A stretch of DNA of 64,000 nucleotides from Hydractinia symbiolongicarpus (Eukaryota > Cnidaria > Hydrozoa > Anthoathecata > Hydractiniidae). Below, one piece after another: positions 1 through 9,853 of this stretch (positions within the stretch are counted from its first letter, which is position 1; each line of letters opens with the position of its first letter). The notes below the pieces were generated by a model that saw only the letters and a list, made by a program, of their open reading frames with translations, was not told the origin of the DNA and did not search any database. Both the position numbers and the translations under genes were made by a program. The DNA is taken from positions 19,780,001 to 19,844,000 of the forward strand of contig NC_079884.1 in assembly GCF_029227915.1 (NCBI RefSeq), given 5' to 3'.

Positions 1-268
1 AGATATCCATATTCCCCGATGTTATAGGTTTAGCTGGTCGTTTAGGTAGCATCCAGGCGTAATGTGGTACATTCTCCGATGTCACAGGTTGTTTAGTTGG
101 CCTCCAAGCGTAATGTGGTACATTCTCCAATAAAGAAATCAATTCAGCCTTGCGTAGCTTGTAATACCCCGTGAGTCCACGACTTTTCGCGATATCACGT
201 AATTGTTTCACAGTGCGTGTGTTCATTTCTTTATTGTATAGAGTTTTTGTTTTGCCAGAGGATTTCAT
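1..268 (-). CDS. Partial Rho-N/SAP-like domain protein (transposon-type), open at left edge
   Basis: Reading from the ATG at 268 leftwards gives 89 uninterrupted codons that run off the window. Residues about 19-49 form a short helix-turn-helix-like unit (key stretch TVKQLRDIAKSRGL, then GYYKLRKAELI), which resembles the Rho N-terminal/SAP-type nucleic-acid-binding fold. It is followed by two copies of a roughly 20-residue repeat starting ENVPHYAW. From family knowledge, Rho-N-like starts of this kind occur at the N-terminus of polymerase polyproteins of cnidarian Polinton-like elements. A broken polymerase of that sort lies at 5.7-7.0 kb but is not contiguous with this ORF. That the two belong to one element family is inference. 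The protein end is unseen, so the function remains open. Confidence 0.5.
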   Translation of the reverse strand, partial: MKSSGKTKTLYNKEMNTRTVKQLRDIAKSRGLTGYYKLRKAELISLLENVPHYAWRPTKQPVTSENVPHYAWMLPKRPAKPITSGNMDI

Positions 269-930
269 TCTGCTCGACTAACGCGTCTTGACTGCGCATG
301 CGTTGATTATAAGGGAATTCCCCCTACAGAGTGCGCTAGAATTTTTTTGACTCATTTGCAGCATTTGATGACGTCATCACTCTATAGGGACTTTCCCTAC
401 TACGGACTTACCCCTCGAATTCTATGGCTAAGCACTGCATGGTACCGGATAATGAGGACTTGTTGTGACGTCTGTGCGTGCGCGAGATGTGCATTGCGCT
501 AGAAGGAACATTTCTCTATCTCTCATTTAAACTTGGCTGGAAGTCTAATTCTCTTTTTCTCCTTTCCACTAAATTCGCTAATAATTAAATTAGAATCATC
601 TGCTTGAAGATATTGGCTAATCAGTTTTGATAACTCGCTTGGTATGTGTCCAACAAGAAGCTCTTGTTCATCTTTACTCTCTGCATCTCCAGGTGTGTTT
701 TAATTGTTCCTTTTTTGTGCTTTAATGTTTGTATCCGCAAATATTTATAAGGAGAAATATCAAACTTTTAATCAGCGTATCCCTCTTATTAGCGCCGCCC
801 TCTATTAAGCGCCTCATCAAAAACATGATAAGCGCAGCGACGCGTATTGGGGGAAATACGGCATGGTGTCTGTATATTTTTTTGCGAGAAGTATGCTTGG
901 CTAACACGTGCTCAATTTACCAACAGCTTT
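269..930. other. No gene seen; unassigned non-coding stretch
   Basis: Only short overlapping ORFs on both strands are present. I recognise no domain, RNA gene or clear repeat. The segment may be the flank of the element whose ORF ends at 268. Confidence 0.4.
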
Positions 931-937
931 AGGGCCT

Positions 938-1101
938 GGTTACATGCACAATTTCGCCCCGGGTGAAACCAACCTCTTGCTTGGTCAAGTCGTACTTATT
1001 TGCCGAGGTGAAATTACGCCCCGGGGTGATTTCACCCCTGTCTAAAGCATAGGAGCGAAATTTTACACTGGGGCGAAAATTCAAGATTTTTGCATGTAAC
1101 C
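938..1101. repeat. Short inverted-repeat (MITE-like) element
   Basis: An 11-base arm (ggttacatgca) at 938-948 is mirrored by its exact complement at 1091-1101. Just inside it, aatttcgcccc is mirrored by ggggcgaaaatt. Internal copies of the GGGGCGAAA/TTTCACCCC motif add further dyad symmetry. No target-site duplication is certain. It sits beside the Harbinger-type coding relic at 1.3-3.0 kb and could be one degraded end of that element. Confidence 0.45.
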
Positions 1102-1302
1102 GCATTGCTCCTGGGGCGAAAAGCGTACATATTAGGAGCAAATACGCAAAATTATGCTAAAGGAACTAATCCTTGAAGAAGTTGTCATGCTGTTCGCGTG
1201 TTCAACGTAAGGGATTTTATGAAAAATTTTACTTTCAGTTCAAATACATTTTTAATTGTGTTCAAGCAAAAAGACCGTGAATATCATTTGATTTTTGTGT
1301 GC

Positions 1303-2155
1303 AGGATGGATGATAATATTGAAACAGAAGCAACTGCTCTTAAAAAAGCTAAAAGGTGTACTGGACAAAAGAGGTGATAATGTTCTGATTAAATGGTGGA
1401 CAACTTGTTGCAGTCTTTGTTAAAACTCAAGTCTCAGTACGAGTTTAAGGGTATTGATTTTAATAGTGACTTGGTCAAACTGTATCGCGGATTTCAAGTT
1501 TTAATGGCTTCTCTCAGTGACATCAAGGATTTTGGTCCACTAACAGTCACGAAAATTGACGTTGATTTACCGCCAGATGAGCAAGCTAAGGCAAAGTCAT
1601 TAATTGCCGAAGAAAAAAAATAATTAAAATTGAATACGATCGCATTAAGCAGAAAATAAAGGATATTCGCCAGGAATACAGAAAGGCTGTAACTGAAGGG
1701 AGAAGTTCGGCCAGTGTGTGGTAAATGGCATTGTGTGATCACTCGGACAAATTGAAAAATCTATAGTGTTGGATCCCCTGCCACTACATCTATTCAAAAG
1801 ACCATTTATCCCTTTACGACAGAGAGTGAGAAAGAAAGACTGATGTTAGAGCATGAAAATGAAGAAGAAGAAGGGGAGGCAGAGAAAAACGACGCCAGTG
1901 ACACCTTGAATGGAGGTGTTGATCCTCTATCATCAAACTCAACAAAAATTTCGTTGAAAATAAGAGAAAATTGATTGTAAAACAGTTTTCTGCTAACCAA
2001 GAGATCAAGTATTCCTCAATGTAGCTAAGAAAGATTTAAAGCAGAAGCAAAGTATGGTAGACGAGCTTGCTAAGTCTAACCGAGAAGTATTTATTAAAAT
2101 GTCAGAGTCAATCACGTCCGTGGGAAAAGCCATTGGTGATGGATTGGCGTTTTAA
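1303..2155 (+). pseudogene. Harbinger Myb/SANT-like accessory protein, decayed
   Basis: The reading frame opens at MDDNIETEA, is broken by three stops near 1376-1392, and resumes as MVDNLLQSLLKLKSQYEFKG. It slips by one base in the A-run at about 1613-1621, continues with EYDRIKQKIKDIRQEYRKAV, and ends with a coiled segment (VDELAKSNREVFIKMSES). This is the trihelix/Myb-like DNA-binding protein that PIF/Harbinger transposons encode next to their transposase, and which family knowledge says binds the termini. The convergent neighbour at 2152-3020 is the matching transposase. A paralogous relic is at 37430. The stops and frameshifts make it non-functional. Confidence 0.8.
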
Positions 2156-3020
2156 GTATCCTTTTGAACAAAAGAATGAGCGAAACTTCTGGCGTCATGT
2201 ACGCTGGCAGGCAATTTTACTTCAACATTATTGAAACGACCACGAGCATCGCATATAGCTTGACAGTTAATTGAATAAAACATTTTATACGAGAAGTAAT
2301 CATAATGGTTTTTCTGAGGTTGTTTAATTGGAACATGCGTTCCATCAATGCAGCCTATAACTTGAGGAAATCTAAAGCGTTGCATAAATGCATCTGTTCG
2401 ATTTAAGACTTCTTCGCGAGTTTCAGAAAATTTTATTAAACCTGGCCGACATGCGCCAAAAGTACATGATAAATTTGGAGTACAAGGACACTTACAGTGC
2501 AACATGCAATGCCAAAAGCATTTGCCGTCATCTACATTGAGCCTAGGTCTTTCAGGTAATATAACGTTACCACAACTTTCTTTTCAAATGGAATTGTATC
2601 TTTGCGAACTTGATGAGAAACCTCTTTGGCACGAGGTCGTATTAGTTCCACCAGAGTCATAAAATTTTGTTTCGACTTTCGAAGATTTTTTTTCCAATCT
2701 TCATCAGTCATTCTCCCATCTCGCAAATCAATTAGGTTTTTCAACCACGCATTAGTTCTCCCTGGTTTGATCCAAATTACGAATAATATTCATTAAACAG
2801 ACAAGTACAAAGATTACCTCAATTTAAGTCATTTATATCTTTCACGTGCTTGGTTTTTGGAATGTATTGCTTCTGCCTTAAGGAAAGAAATGCGTCGTAT
2901 GTGTTGAATCAATTTCATCAAAAGAATCCCGTGAAGTTGAATAAGTGTTAAAAAGGATGCAAGAAGTGTACTTATTAAACACGTTACACTGATAAATTGC
3001 TTTCCGTTGTTCAACGCCAT
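2152..3020 (-). pseudogene. PIF/Harbinger transposase (DDE_Tnp_4), truncated and frameshifted
   Basis: From the right, the minus strand reads a hydrophobic N-terminal segment beginning MALNNGKQF (ATG at 3020), then WIKPGRTNAW and FMTLVELIRPRAKEV in a second block (2770-2532). The catalytic block at 2505-2152 contains QVIGCIDGTHVPIKQP (first Asp), DYFSYKMFYS and SVHDARSF (second Asp). The third acidic residue and C-terminus are absent, as the frame stops at FVQKDT. Blocks lie in different frames, so it is broken. Family role: endonuclease/integrase for cut-and-paste transposition with 3-bp target duplications. It converges on the Myb-like relic at 1303-2155, the usual two-gene set. Confidence 0.85.
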
Positions 3021-3425
3021 GTTTTCTTTTTTTTCTTTCTCTTTACGAAATAAAAATAAAAACACGAAATCATGCATCACGTACAAAGTAAAAGTAAAAA
3101 ATAATGCAGCAACCCTTTTTTTTAGTGTTTAACCCCGAGGTGAACTTATTCCTTTTTCACCCTGAGTTGACCATGTAAATTCTTGACACCACCTGATACT
3201 GTCAATATGATAAAAATGCGATCTTGCGATTTCATTCGCCGTTGCTTGAACAACGATGTGTGTGAAAATTAAAAAATTACTTTGCAATAACAAACCACAC
3301 AAGAAACACACGTAACAATAGAAATTGCTTGAAATAACCTAAACGTCGTTTGCGATATGCTCGTGGAGCTTTCTGTTACACTGGACCACATATTTACAAT
3401 AAACTCCTGTTGGACATTAGAAAAC
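3021..3425. other. No gene seen; probable flank of the Harbinger relic
   Basis: AT-rich sequence with only short ORFs. The segment near 3128-3176 vaguely mirrors the 938-975 arm (TTACATG plus GGGTGAA motifs in inverse order), so it might hold the other end of the Harbinger element. The match is too weak to call. Confidence 0.3.
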
Positions 3426-3795
3426 AATTTTTTGCTAAGTAATAATTTTTTAATTTCTGCCAATAACTGTCTCTATCACTGCATGAAAAGTGATGTTATC
3501 CAACCAAGGAACCTGCAGGCTATCTCACTAAATAATGCCTTTTTTATACAGTGACGCATACTAACGAAATCAGTACGTAACAAGCAGGCCCGAAATAGCC
3601 GTTTTACGTGTTTTAGGACTCTAAAAATGCGTTGGCTTCCAGAGGCTTTTTCCCTGGTACAGCGCCCCCTGGACTCCTGCTGTTTCAGCAACTTGCTTCG
3701 CTCGTTAATTGTCACTAAAATCTCAAAATCTCCCACTATGCCTACCCCCCCCCCCCCCCCCCCCCACTTTGGAAATTGTGGCGCCGCCCCTGGAA
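3426..3795. repeat. Dispersed repeat, copy 1 (with poly-C tract)
   Basis: Three blocks match the copy at 9046-9297: TTTTTTGCTAAGTAATAATT at the left, a block beginning AGCCGTTTTACGTGTTTTAG, and the right end ACTTTGGAAATTGTGGCGCC after a long C homopolymer (about 3747-3766). The first two blocks are farther apart here than in copy 2. ORFs across it are non-coding shadows. Confidence 0.75.
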
Positions 3796-3829
3796 AATGT
3801 GAACCATACATTATTTTTTAATCGCAACT

Positions 3830-4110
3830 GAAGAAAATATTCTCTGCATTTTTAGTCTTTTCTTAATGCTTTTTTGTTTTTGTTTTTCGCCCTGATCAAC
3901 TCAGTTTTTCTAGTGTGGTATTTTTATTTTTAGCTTTTTGTCTGTGTGTTTTCTGCTGTTTATATATTTATACTCACTGTTTTTATTGTACATTTACATT
4001 TTCTTCTTTTATTGTTACTAATTTTTTTTATCCTATTTACTTTAAGGACCCATTTTGATAAATGACCATCCTTGTAAAACATTCGTCAAATAAATAAAAT
4101 AAATAAATAA
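3830..4110 (+). mobile_element. LINE 3' end with AAATA-type tail
   Basis: A T-rich 3' region leads into ggacccattttgataaatg, then ccttgtaaaacattcgtcaa, then an A/T tail built from aaataaat units ending at about 4110. From family knowledge this is the typical 3' untranslated end of CR1/L2-like non-LTR retrotransposons in invertebrates. No reverse transcriptase sequence is attached, so it is a severely 5'-truncated copy. Confidence 0.5.
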
Positions 4111-4274
4111 CACTATTCTGGACCAAATTTGGTGTGGGAATTTTTTTAGTGCATGAAAGAAAAGTGTTTTTAACAATTTAAATGGGAAGTGCTTTGAATG
4201 GAAGGGAAGATTTTAGAAGAAAGAAGAGAAGTGGTATAGAAGTGAGTCATGGGGCCATCGTATGTTCGAGGCTG

Positions 4275-4361
4275 CAACCTCGTCCCAAGGGCTCTTCAGG
4301 ACATAGCGGAACTGTCAAGTTAAAATATCTTAGGCGCAAAAGAGCCCTGGGGAAGAGGTTG
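4275..4361. repeat. Short MITE, CAACCTCG...GGGCTCTT termini
   Basis: The left arm caacctcgtcccaagggctc is mirrored on the right by gagccctggggaagaggttg, about 20 bp each with two or three mismatches, enclosing roughly 45 bp. The same terminal family (CAACCTCGTTCCCAGGG) bounds the large element at 45954-49470. Confidence 0.6.
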
Positions 4362-4407
4362 TACGAGGTTGGTCATTTTGCATATTGCAAAAACAAATCA
4401 AAGATAT

Positions 4408-4453
4408 CCGACATGGCGTTAGCGGTCGGTCATTACCGCTAATGCCATGTCGG
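4408..4453. repeat. Near-perfect palindrome (19-bp arms, 8-base loop)
   Basis: The arm ccgacatggcgttagcggt at 4408-4426 and its complement at 4435-4453 differ at one position. The loop is cggtcatt. It would form a stable hairpin or cruciform. No gene context explains it, and it may be the centre of another foldback element. Confidence 0.8.
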
Positions 4454-5226
4454 CTACATGGATCTATTTATGACCAATTCTCTCTCCCGAGTTTTTTGGT
4501 TTTAACAGTTTTGGTAACGTGCGGTAACTAACGATGTTAATAGAAACAGGGAAAAACTTGTTTCTTCATTAAGGAGACCGAGTCACGTGACTGTATTCAT
4601 AATATTATAATTGGTAGGTGAATTATACTTGTTTGTATAATAGTAAGATACTAAATCCTTCCACCGGAGAGGGACAGGCAATTCAAAATTATTTCACAGT
4701 AAACAAGCCAAAAGGGGTGCAGCTTTGCCGCCAGTTTGAAACAAACCCAATTACTTGGCGCGATGAAAGATGCCGATTATTTTATTCTGTATACAAAAGA
4801 AACCCATTCAGTGTACTAGGTTTGTCCTTTATCGCTTTTGCGAAGTACGAAGTTGGTCATTATCTTATTGTTAAGGTAAAAATATAGGCTGAGGTTATAA
4901 ATACTTTCAACTGTGGTTTTGAGACATGAATATTTAGTATGTACATTGTGTTCCGAATGTGTTCGGTTAGTTGTTTTTTTAAAATAAAGTATATTGAGTT
5001 CGCACGTGTTGTTAGCTCGTACATATTAAACTCTCGTATTTTTACACCAACGGCTAACTTGTAAAATATTGTGAAAATTAAAAGAGTAAATTGACAAGTA
5101 TCTTTTACTAAAAGGCATTTTAAAGGTATAAAATAGGAGTTCTCTCCTTAATGTTCTCCTCTAAAGTTAAGAAACATCCAGGCTGAACATAAAATATCAT
5201 TTTCAATGCAGGAATACATTTAAAAA
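4454..5226. other. No gene recognised
   Basis: A plus-strand ORF at 4618-4887 (89 codons, containing NPITWRDERCRLFYSVYKR) has no similarity I can name and no supporting signals. The rest is AT-rich unassigned DNA. Confidence 0.35.
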
Positions 5227-5290
5227 CTAGTCTGTAGCCCGTGGAGAAATCCACGTGTTCGCCTGTTCTTTTTATATTGCATGGCGTGCA
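5227..5290 (-). mobile_element. Helitron-like 3' terminus (minus orientation)
   Basis: On the minus strand a hairpin (GTGGATTTCTCCAC) is followed by GGGCTACAGA and then CTAG, with T as the next base. This is the rolling-circle Helitron end signature (hairpin, short spacer, CTRR, insertion before T). The hairpin is shared with the arrays at 7-9 kb and 29-35 kb. The 5' end of this copy was not located. Confidence 0.55.
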
Positions 5291-5689
5291 TCTCGCTACT
5301 TGGGTGTGAAGTAAGGGGTGAAGTATTCCCCTCTAGTCTACTTGGAATCGGAGCTTTCATAGAGAAATGCGAGATGAAGCGTCTTGGCCCGGGATGCCGA
5401 GTATTGGAGCAAAGCATATCTTCCATATCTGGCTTCAGGATCGTACTAAGGGAAAATAGTGTTCAAGCACGTACAGTTTAAAATCATAAGCATAAGGAAG
5501 CTACTGCTAAGATGTTTACGATGATCAGACTGGTTGAGAAAGAAGAGATGTATATACGCTGGCAAGGACCGACAACCCATGTCTCTGGAGATATCTGACA
5601 ATAGAAAAGAGAGCTAACGTGGAAGTGGGACCTTGGTGGTAAACGACTCGTTGAAGAGATGAGAAAGGGACAGAGACTCAAGAAAGGTG

Positions 5690-6969
5690 TGTGAAATTAA
5701 TAAACCAGGTAGGCTTCTACAGTGGAAATTACGACATTACCTTGATCAAGCAGCAATGTGACGAGCAAATTGTGAAAGATGATGATAACAAGATCATAGT
5801 GCATATAAAAGACAACAAGTACACGTTCGTGACAACAACCAAATTTAAATTTCTTGATATCAAATATTTCCTGGTCCCAGAGATGAGCTACAATAAAGGG
5901 TGCAAGTCTCTAAAATGTAGCTTGGAGAAGCTAGTGTTTTCGTACAAATAATTAACGAGCCACGACAAGCTAAACCACGTCGGGCTACCTAACAGCAGTG
6001 TTAGCGGAAAAAACACGTTATCCTCTAAAGAGTACCAGGAATCTGAGAGGAGTTTTACAAGTGGGGTTGTCGACATGATGGATTGGTTACGAGAGTACAA
6101 TTTGTCAGATTAAGAGCCGTTCATCGCAGCCGTAGACAGGACAAGGTCTTAGTACTAAAACGATGATATAGACATCTTGAAAGATGCGGTGAGTATCCTG
6201 GGCGTGTCGATGCGTTATTTGCTGACTAAACCTAAGATAGACCTATACGCACCACCTGTGGACACAAGACTTTTGTTTAAACAAGACATGCAAGGATTGT
6301 AATGTACAAATGTACAAAATATCAAGCTTACATGCTTTTGCAGACAAGGATGGTTGGTAGGCCTGCTAACATCTTCTGTAGGTATCACGTGAGAGTTATC
6401 ACGGGTATAAGATGTCACATCTACAACGAAAAAAACCCTGCAAAACAGTTTTGGGGCTAGACACCAACATGATGTACCCTAATACCCTGATGCACGACTT
6501 CTAGTACGACTTCCTCGACAAGTATGTAGATTGTAGAGACTTTGAGTATATTTATATAGATTCGCATAGTGTGTATTTCACGATCCTTGGGAAAGAGCTT
6601 CGAGATGTAGTGCAACCTGAACTACTAGAGGAGTACAACAAAAACGTGAAAAGCCGGCAAGTAATGAAGTCGTACAGGAGGTCTGTTTAAATTTATAGGC
6701 TCTCTGATGATTGCTCTGGCAGGCAAGTGCTAATTCGTAAAAGATAAAGATGGCACCAAGTTCTCGTGCAAAGGCATGTCAAAAAAATAGAACGCTATGA
6801 TTTGGCAGCGGTACACAAAGACTTTGGAAAAGGCGAACTGGATATTGGGAAAGACACAGGCTCCCGTGTACATGAGCTGAGAACTTACGACCAAAGCAAG
6901 CTAGGCCTATCCGCGTTTCAGGATAAACGTCGTGTTCTAGATGATGGTATGCACACAGAACACTTATAG
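5690..6969 (+). pseudogene. Protein-primed family B DNA polymerase relic (Polinton/Maverick-like)
   Basis: Fragments appear in the order expected for a type-B, protein-primed polymerase, scattered over three frames with many stops. They are an exonuclease-type motif (GFYSGNYDITLIK) at about 5708-5746, the following KFKFLDIKYFLVPEMSY, a segment LGVSMRYLLTKPKIDLYAPP near 6200-6255, a motif A-like GLDTNMMYP near 6450, a motif C-like YIYIDSHSVYF near 6550, then a C-terminal SKLGLSAFQDKRRVL ending at a stop at 6967-6969. Motif A and motif C lie only about 30 residues apart, so an internal deletion is likely. Such polymerases replicate self-synthesising Polinton-type elements and related viruses. 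No capsid, integrase or protease genes were found beside it. This is a dead fossil. Confidence 0.75.
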
Positions 6970-7116
6970 TTGTAGCGTGTCCAACAGATTTGTTAGGCTC
7001 ATACCTGGAAACATGAAGATGAAGATGTCCTGCTATTGTGAACACTTTTCTGGTGGAGATTGTTCGGGGTGGAGTTTGGTAAGCCAATTCAGGGGAAAGG
7101 AAAACTAAGGGTGAAG

Positions 7117-7759
7117 AAAATTGTAAATATTCAGACGTTACGGCGCGACGAAAATAACACTACTTTAACGTCAATATCCTATATTAAATTAATGAAGCCA
7201 TTACAGTGCACCTAAAACTTTGAGGCTAAATAACTTGGAAACCAGTTGGTGACGTCAATGATTTTTCACTGCGTGGGTAACTAGGGACCACCTGGGACCA
7301 ATTTGGGTAAGTTTCCCAAACCTAGGTCCCCAAATCTGTTTTGAACTGGACGGGTTGATGACGTCATCGAAAAACCTTCAAATCCTAATATCTCTGCAAC
7401 CGTTTGTCAAAAATACGCGATCCTATACATTTTCTTGATAAGCGTTTTAAGACCTATACAATGAAGGCAGCAGGTATACAAATTTCTAAAAAAAAAATTT
7501 GGGGGGTTTGACTGGCCATTGCTGACATCAGCAAAATGTTAAAACCCTTATGTCTCATTAACTGCTTATCAAAAAGATATGATCATATACATTTTCTTGG
7601 TCAGCGTTTTAACATCTGCATAGTACAGGCAACGAATAAACTAAATTTCGCCAAATATTTTTGTAATTGCACTGCTGACGTCAGCAAAAAATCTAAAACA
7701 ACCTACTTTTCCATTGTCCTTCTGCCTAAGTGGATTTTTCCACGGGCCTTATCGACTAG
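7117..7759 (+). mobile_element. Helitron-like repeat, array A unit 1 (5'-truncated)
   Basis: The unit begins inside the family body (cagacgttacggcgcgacg) and ends with the hairpin GTGGATTTTTCCAC, spacer GGGCCTTATCGA and CTAG at 7756-7759. It contains no coding capacity. The 5' terminal motif is missing. The next unit abuts directly. Confidence 0.7.
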
Positions 7760-8344
7760 TTTATATAATAATACGCTAAGTGTGTCTGTCTGTGTGTCTG
7801 TGACAGGCAAAGTGGATGTGTTCATTTTCCTTTGATGTTGCCGAAAAATGCATGTCTAATATGCTAAATATTCAGACGTTACGGCGCGACGAAAATAACA
7901 CTACTTTAACGTCAATATCCTATATTAAATTAATGAAGCCATTACAGTGCACCTAAAACTTTGAGGCCAAATAACTTGGAAACGAGGTGGTGACGTAAAT
8001 GATTGTTCACTGCGTGGGTAACTAGGGACCACCTAGGGCAAATTTGGGTTATTTTCCCAAACCTGGGTCCCCAAATCCGTTTCTGAATGGACGGGTTGAT
8101 GACGTCATCAAAAAACCTTTAAACCCTAATATCTCTGCAACCGTTTGTCAAAAGTATATGATCCTATACATTTTCTTGCTCAGCGTTTCAAGATCTATAC
8201 GATGAAGGCAACAGGCATACACATTTCTGAAAAAAAACATTTTGTGTTCTGACATGTCTCTGTTGACGTCATCATAATTTAAATACCGGTTGTTTTTCTC
8301 TGTTATCCTGCCTAAGTGGATTTTTCCACGGGCCTTATCGACTA
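7760..8344 (+). mobile_element. Helitron-like repeat, array A unit 2
   Basis: The unit starts with a variant of the 5' terminus (TTTATATAATAATACGC followed by GTCTGTCTG repeats) and repeats the body seen in unit 1. It ends in the same hairpin and CTA, where the final G is lost. It is non-autonomous with no transposase. Confidence 0.75.
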
Positions 8345-8899
8345 TCTATATAATAATACGCCAGTTCCGTGTGTCTGTAACAGGCAAAGTGGATATGTTC
8401 ATTTTCCTTTGATCTTACCGAAATTTTCTCTGAAGTAACCGAAAATGCATGTCTATTATGTTAAATTTTCTGACGTTACGGCGCGACGTCAATAACACTA
8501 CTTTAACGTCAATATCCTATATTAAGTTACAGTGCACTTAAAACTTTGAGGCCAAATAACTTGGAAACGAGGTGGTGACGTCAATGATTTTTCACCGCGT
8601 GGGTAACTAGGGACCACCTAGTTACCCCAAACCTGGGTCCCCAAATCCGTTTCTGAATGGACGGGTTGATGACGTCATCAAAAAACCTTTAAACCCTAAT
8701 ATCTCTGCAACCGTTTGTCAAAAGTACATGATCCTATACATTTTCTTGCTCAGTAGTTTAAGCTCTACACAATAGAGGCAGCGTGAAAAAAGGTTCTTTT
8801 TTTTGTGAATGGGTTGCTGACGTCATCAAAATTGGAATGACGCTTATTTTTCATATTTATCCTGCCTCAGTGGATTTTTCCACGGGCTTTATCGACTAG
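8345..8899 (+). mobile_element. Helitron-like repeat, array A unit 3
   Basis: It has a full 5' end (TCTATATAATAATACGCCAG) directly joined to the preceding unit. The body is shared with units 1-2. The 3' hairpin is followed by CTAG at 8896-8899, with T next. Confidence 0.8.
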
Positions 8900-9045
8900 T
8901 TATTATTAATCGAAAGTCGGCATCCATTACAGTTTCACGGAATTGGGATATGTTTATAGCATTAAAAAAGAATGAAAACCAGGGGCAGCGCCAGTAGGGG
9001 GCTTCAGCCTCCCCCACTCCCCCCAATTCGCCCCCCCCCACTCCC

Positions 9046-9297
9046 CCAATTTTTTTGCTAAGTAATAATTTTTTATTTTATGCCAATAAACAAAGCTTTT
9101 CTAAAGTCCAAGGTATAGCCGTTTTACGTGTTTTAGGACTCTAAAAATGCGTTGGTCCCATCAGTGGCCTACAGCGCCCCCTGGACCCCAGTTGTTTTGG
9201 CAACTTGCTTTGCTCGTTGATTGTTAATAAATCTTAAGATCTCCCACCTAACACCCCCCCCCCCCCACTTTGGAAATTGTGGCGCCGCCTCTGAAAA
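9046..9297. repeat. Dispersed repeat, copy 2 (with poly-C tract)
   Basis: It is the second copy of the repeat at 3426-3795, sharing TTTTTTGCTAAGTAATAATT, AGCCGTTTTACGTGTTTTAG and ACTTTGGAAATTGTGGCGCC in the same order. It has a shorter left spacer and a C run at about 9254-9266. Preceding sequence (8990-9045) is also rich in CCCC tracts. Confidence 0.75.
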
Positions 9298-9853
9298 CAC
9301 CAAATATTATAAGTTTCTACCCGCGAAAGTATAACGCAATGACAGTCATTTTGAAATAAGCGCCTCATTTGGGAATGCTTGCCGTGCATAACATTGTGTT
9401 TAAATTGAATCACGTAACCTAGGAAGAGGGTATCAGTTCTTTAGGCAAAATGAATTTATCAGCCACCGTTTCTAAAGATACGTTGTCCCAGAAAAAAAAA
9501 TAACGATGTGTTTAAAGCGGATAAAATTGGTTCCATTTATTTTGTGGGAAAAGGATGCGAAACAAATATTTTCATTTATCTTAAAATATTTATATTAACT
9601 ATAAGAAAATGACAGATGTTTTTTTGGAAAGAAAAAAAAAATAATAAAGAAAATAACAAAGAACCTAAAATTGATGAGTGAATTCGTTTGGGTGGAGACG
9701 TTAAATTTTTAATTTTTTCTAGATAACAACGAATTCAGAAAAACAAAAAATAATAAACTGAGAGAAGAGGAAACAGCAAAGCAATATTAAAATATTTCGT
9801 TCTCACTTTTTACCCACCATTATTCAAAATCTAAAGAATCTTATCAAGTCGTT
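9298..9853. other. AT-rich upstream region of the 249-codon ORF
   Basis: No gene, RNA or repeat was recognised. It is strongly A/T-rich and lies directly 5' of the ORF at 9854, so it may contain that gene's promoter and leader. No convincing TATA or initiator element can be singled out. Confidence 0.35.

Noticed and set aside
3627-3821. Pro-rich ORF near the poly-C run
   Set aside because: An artefact of the C homopolymer in a dispersed repeat.
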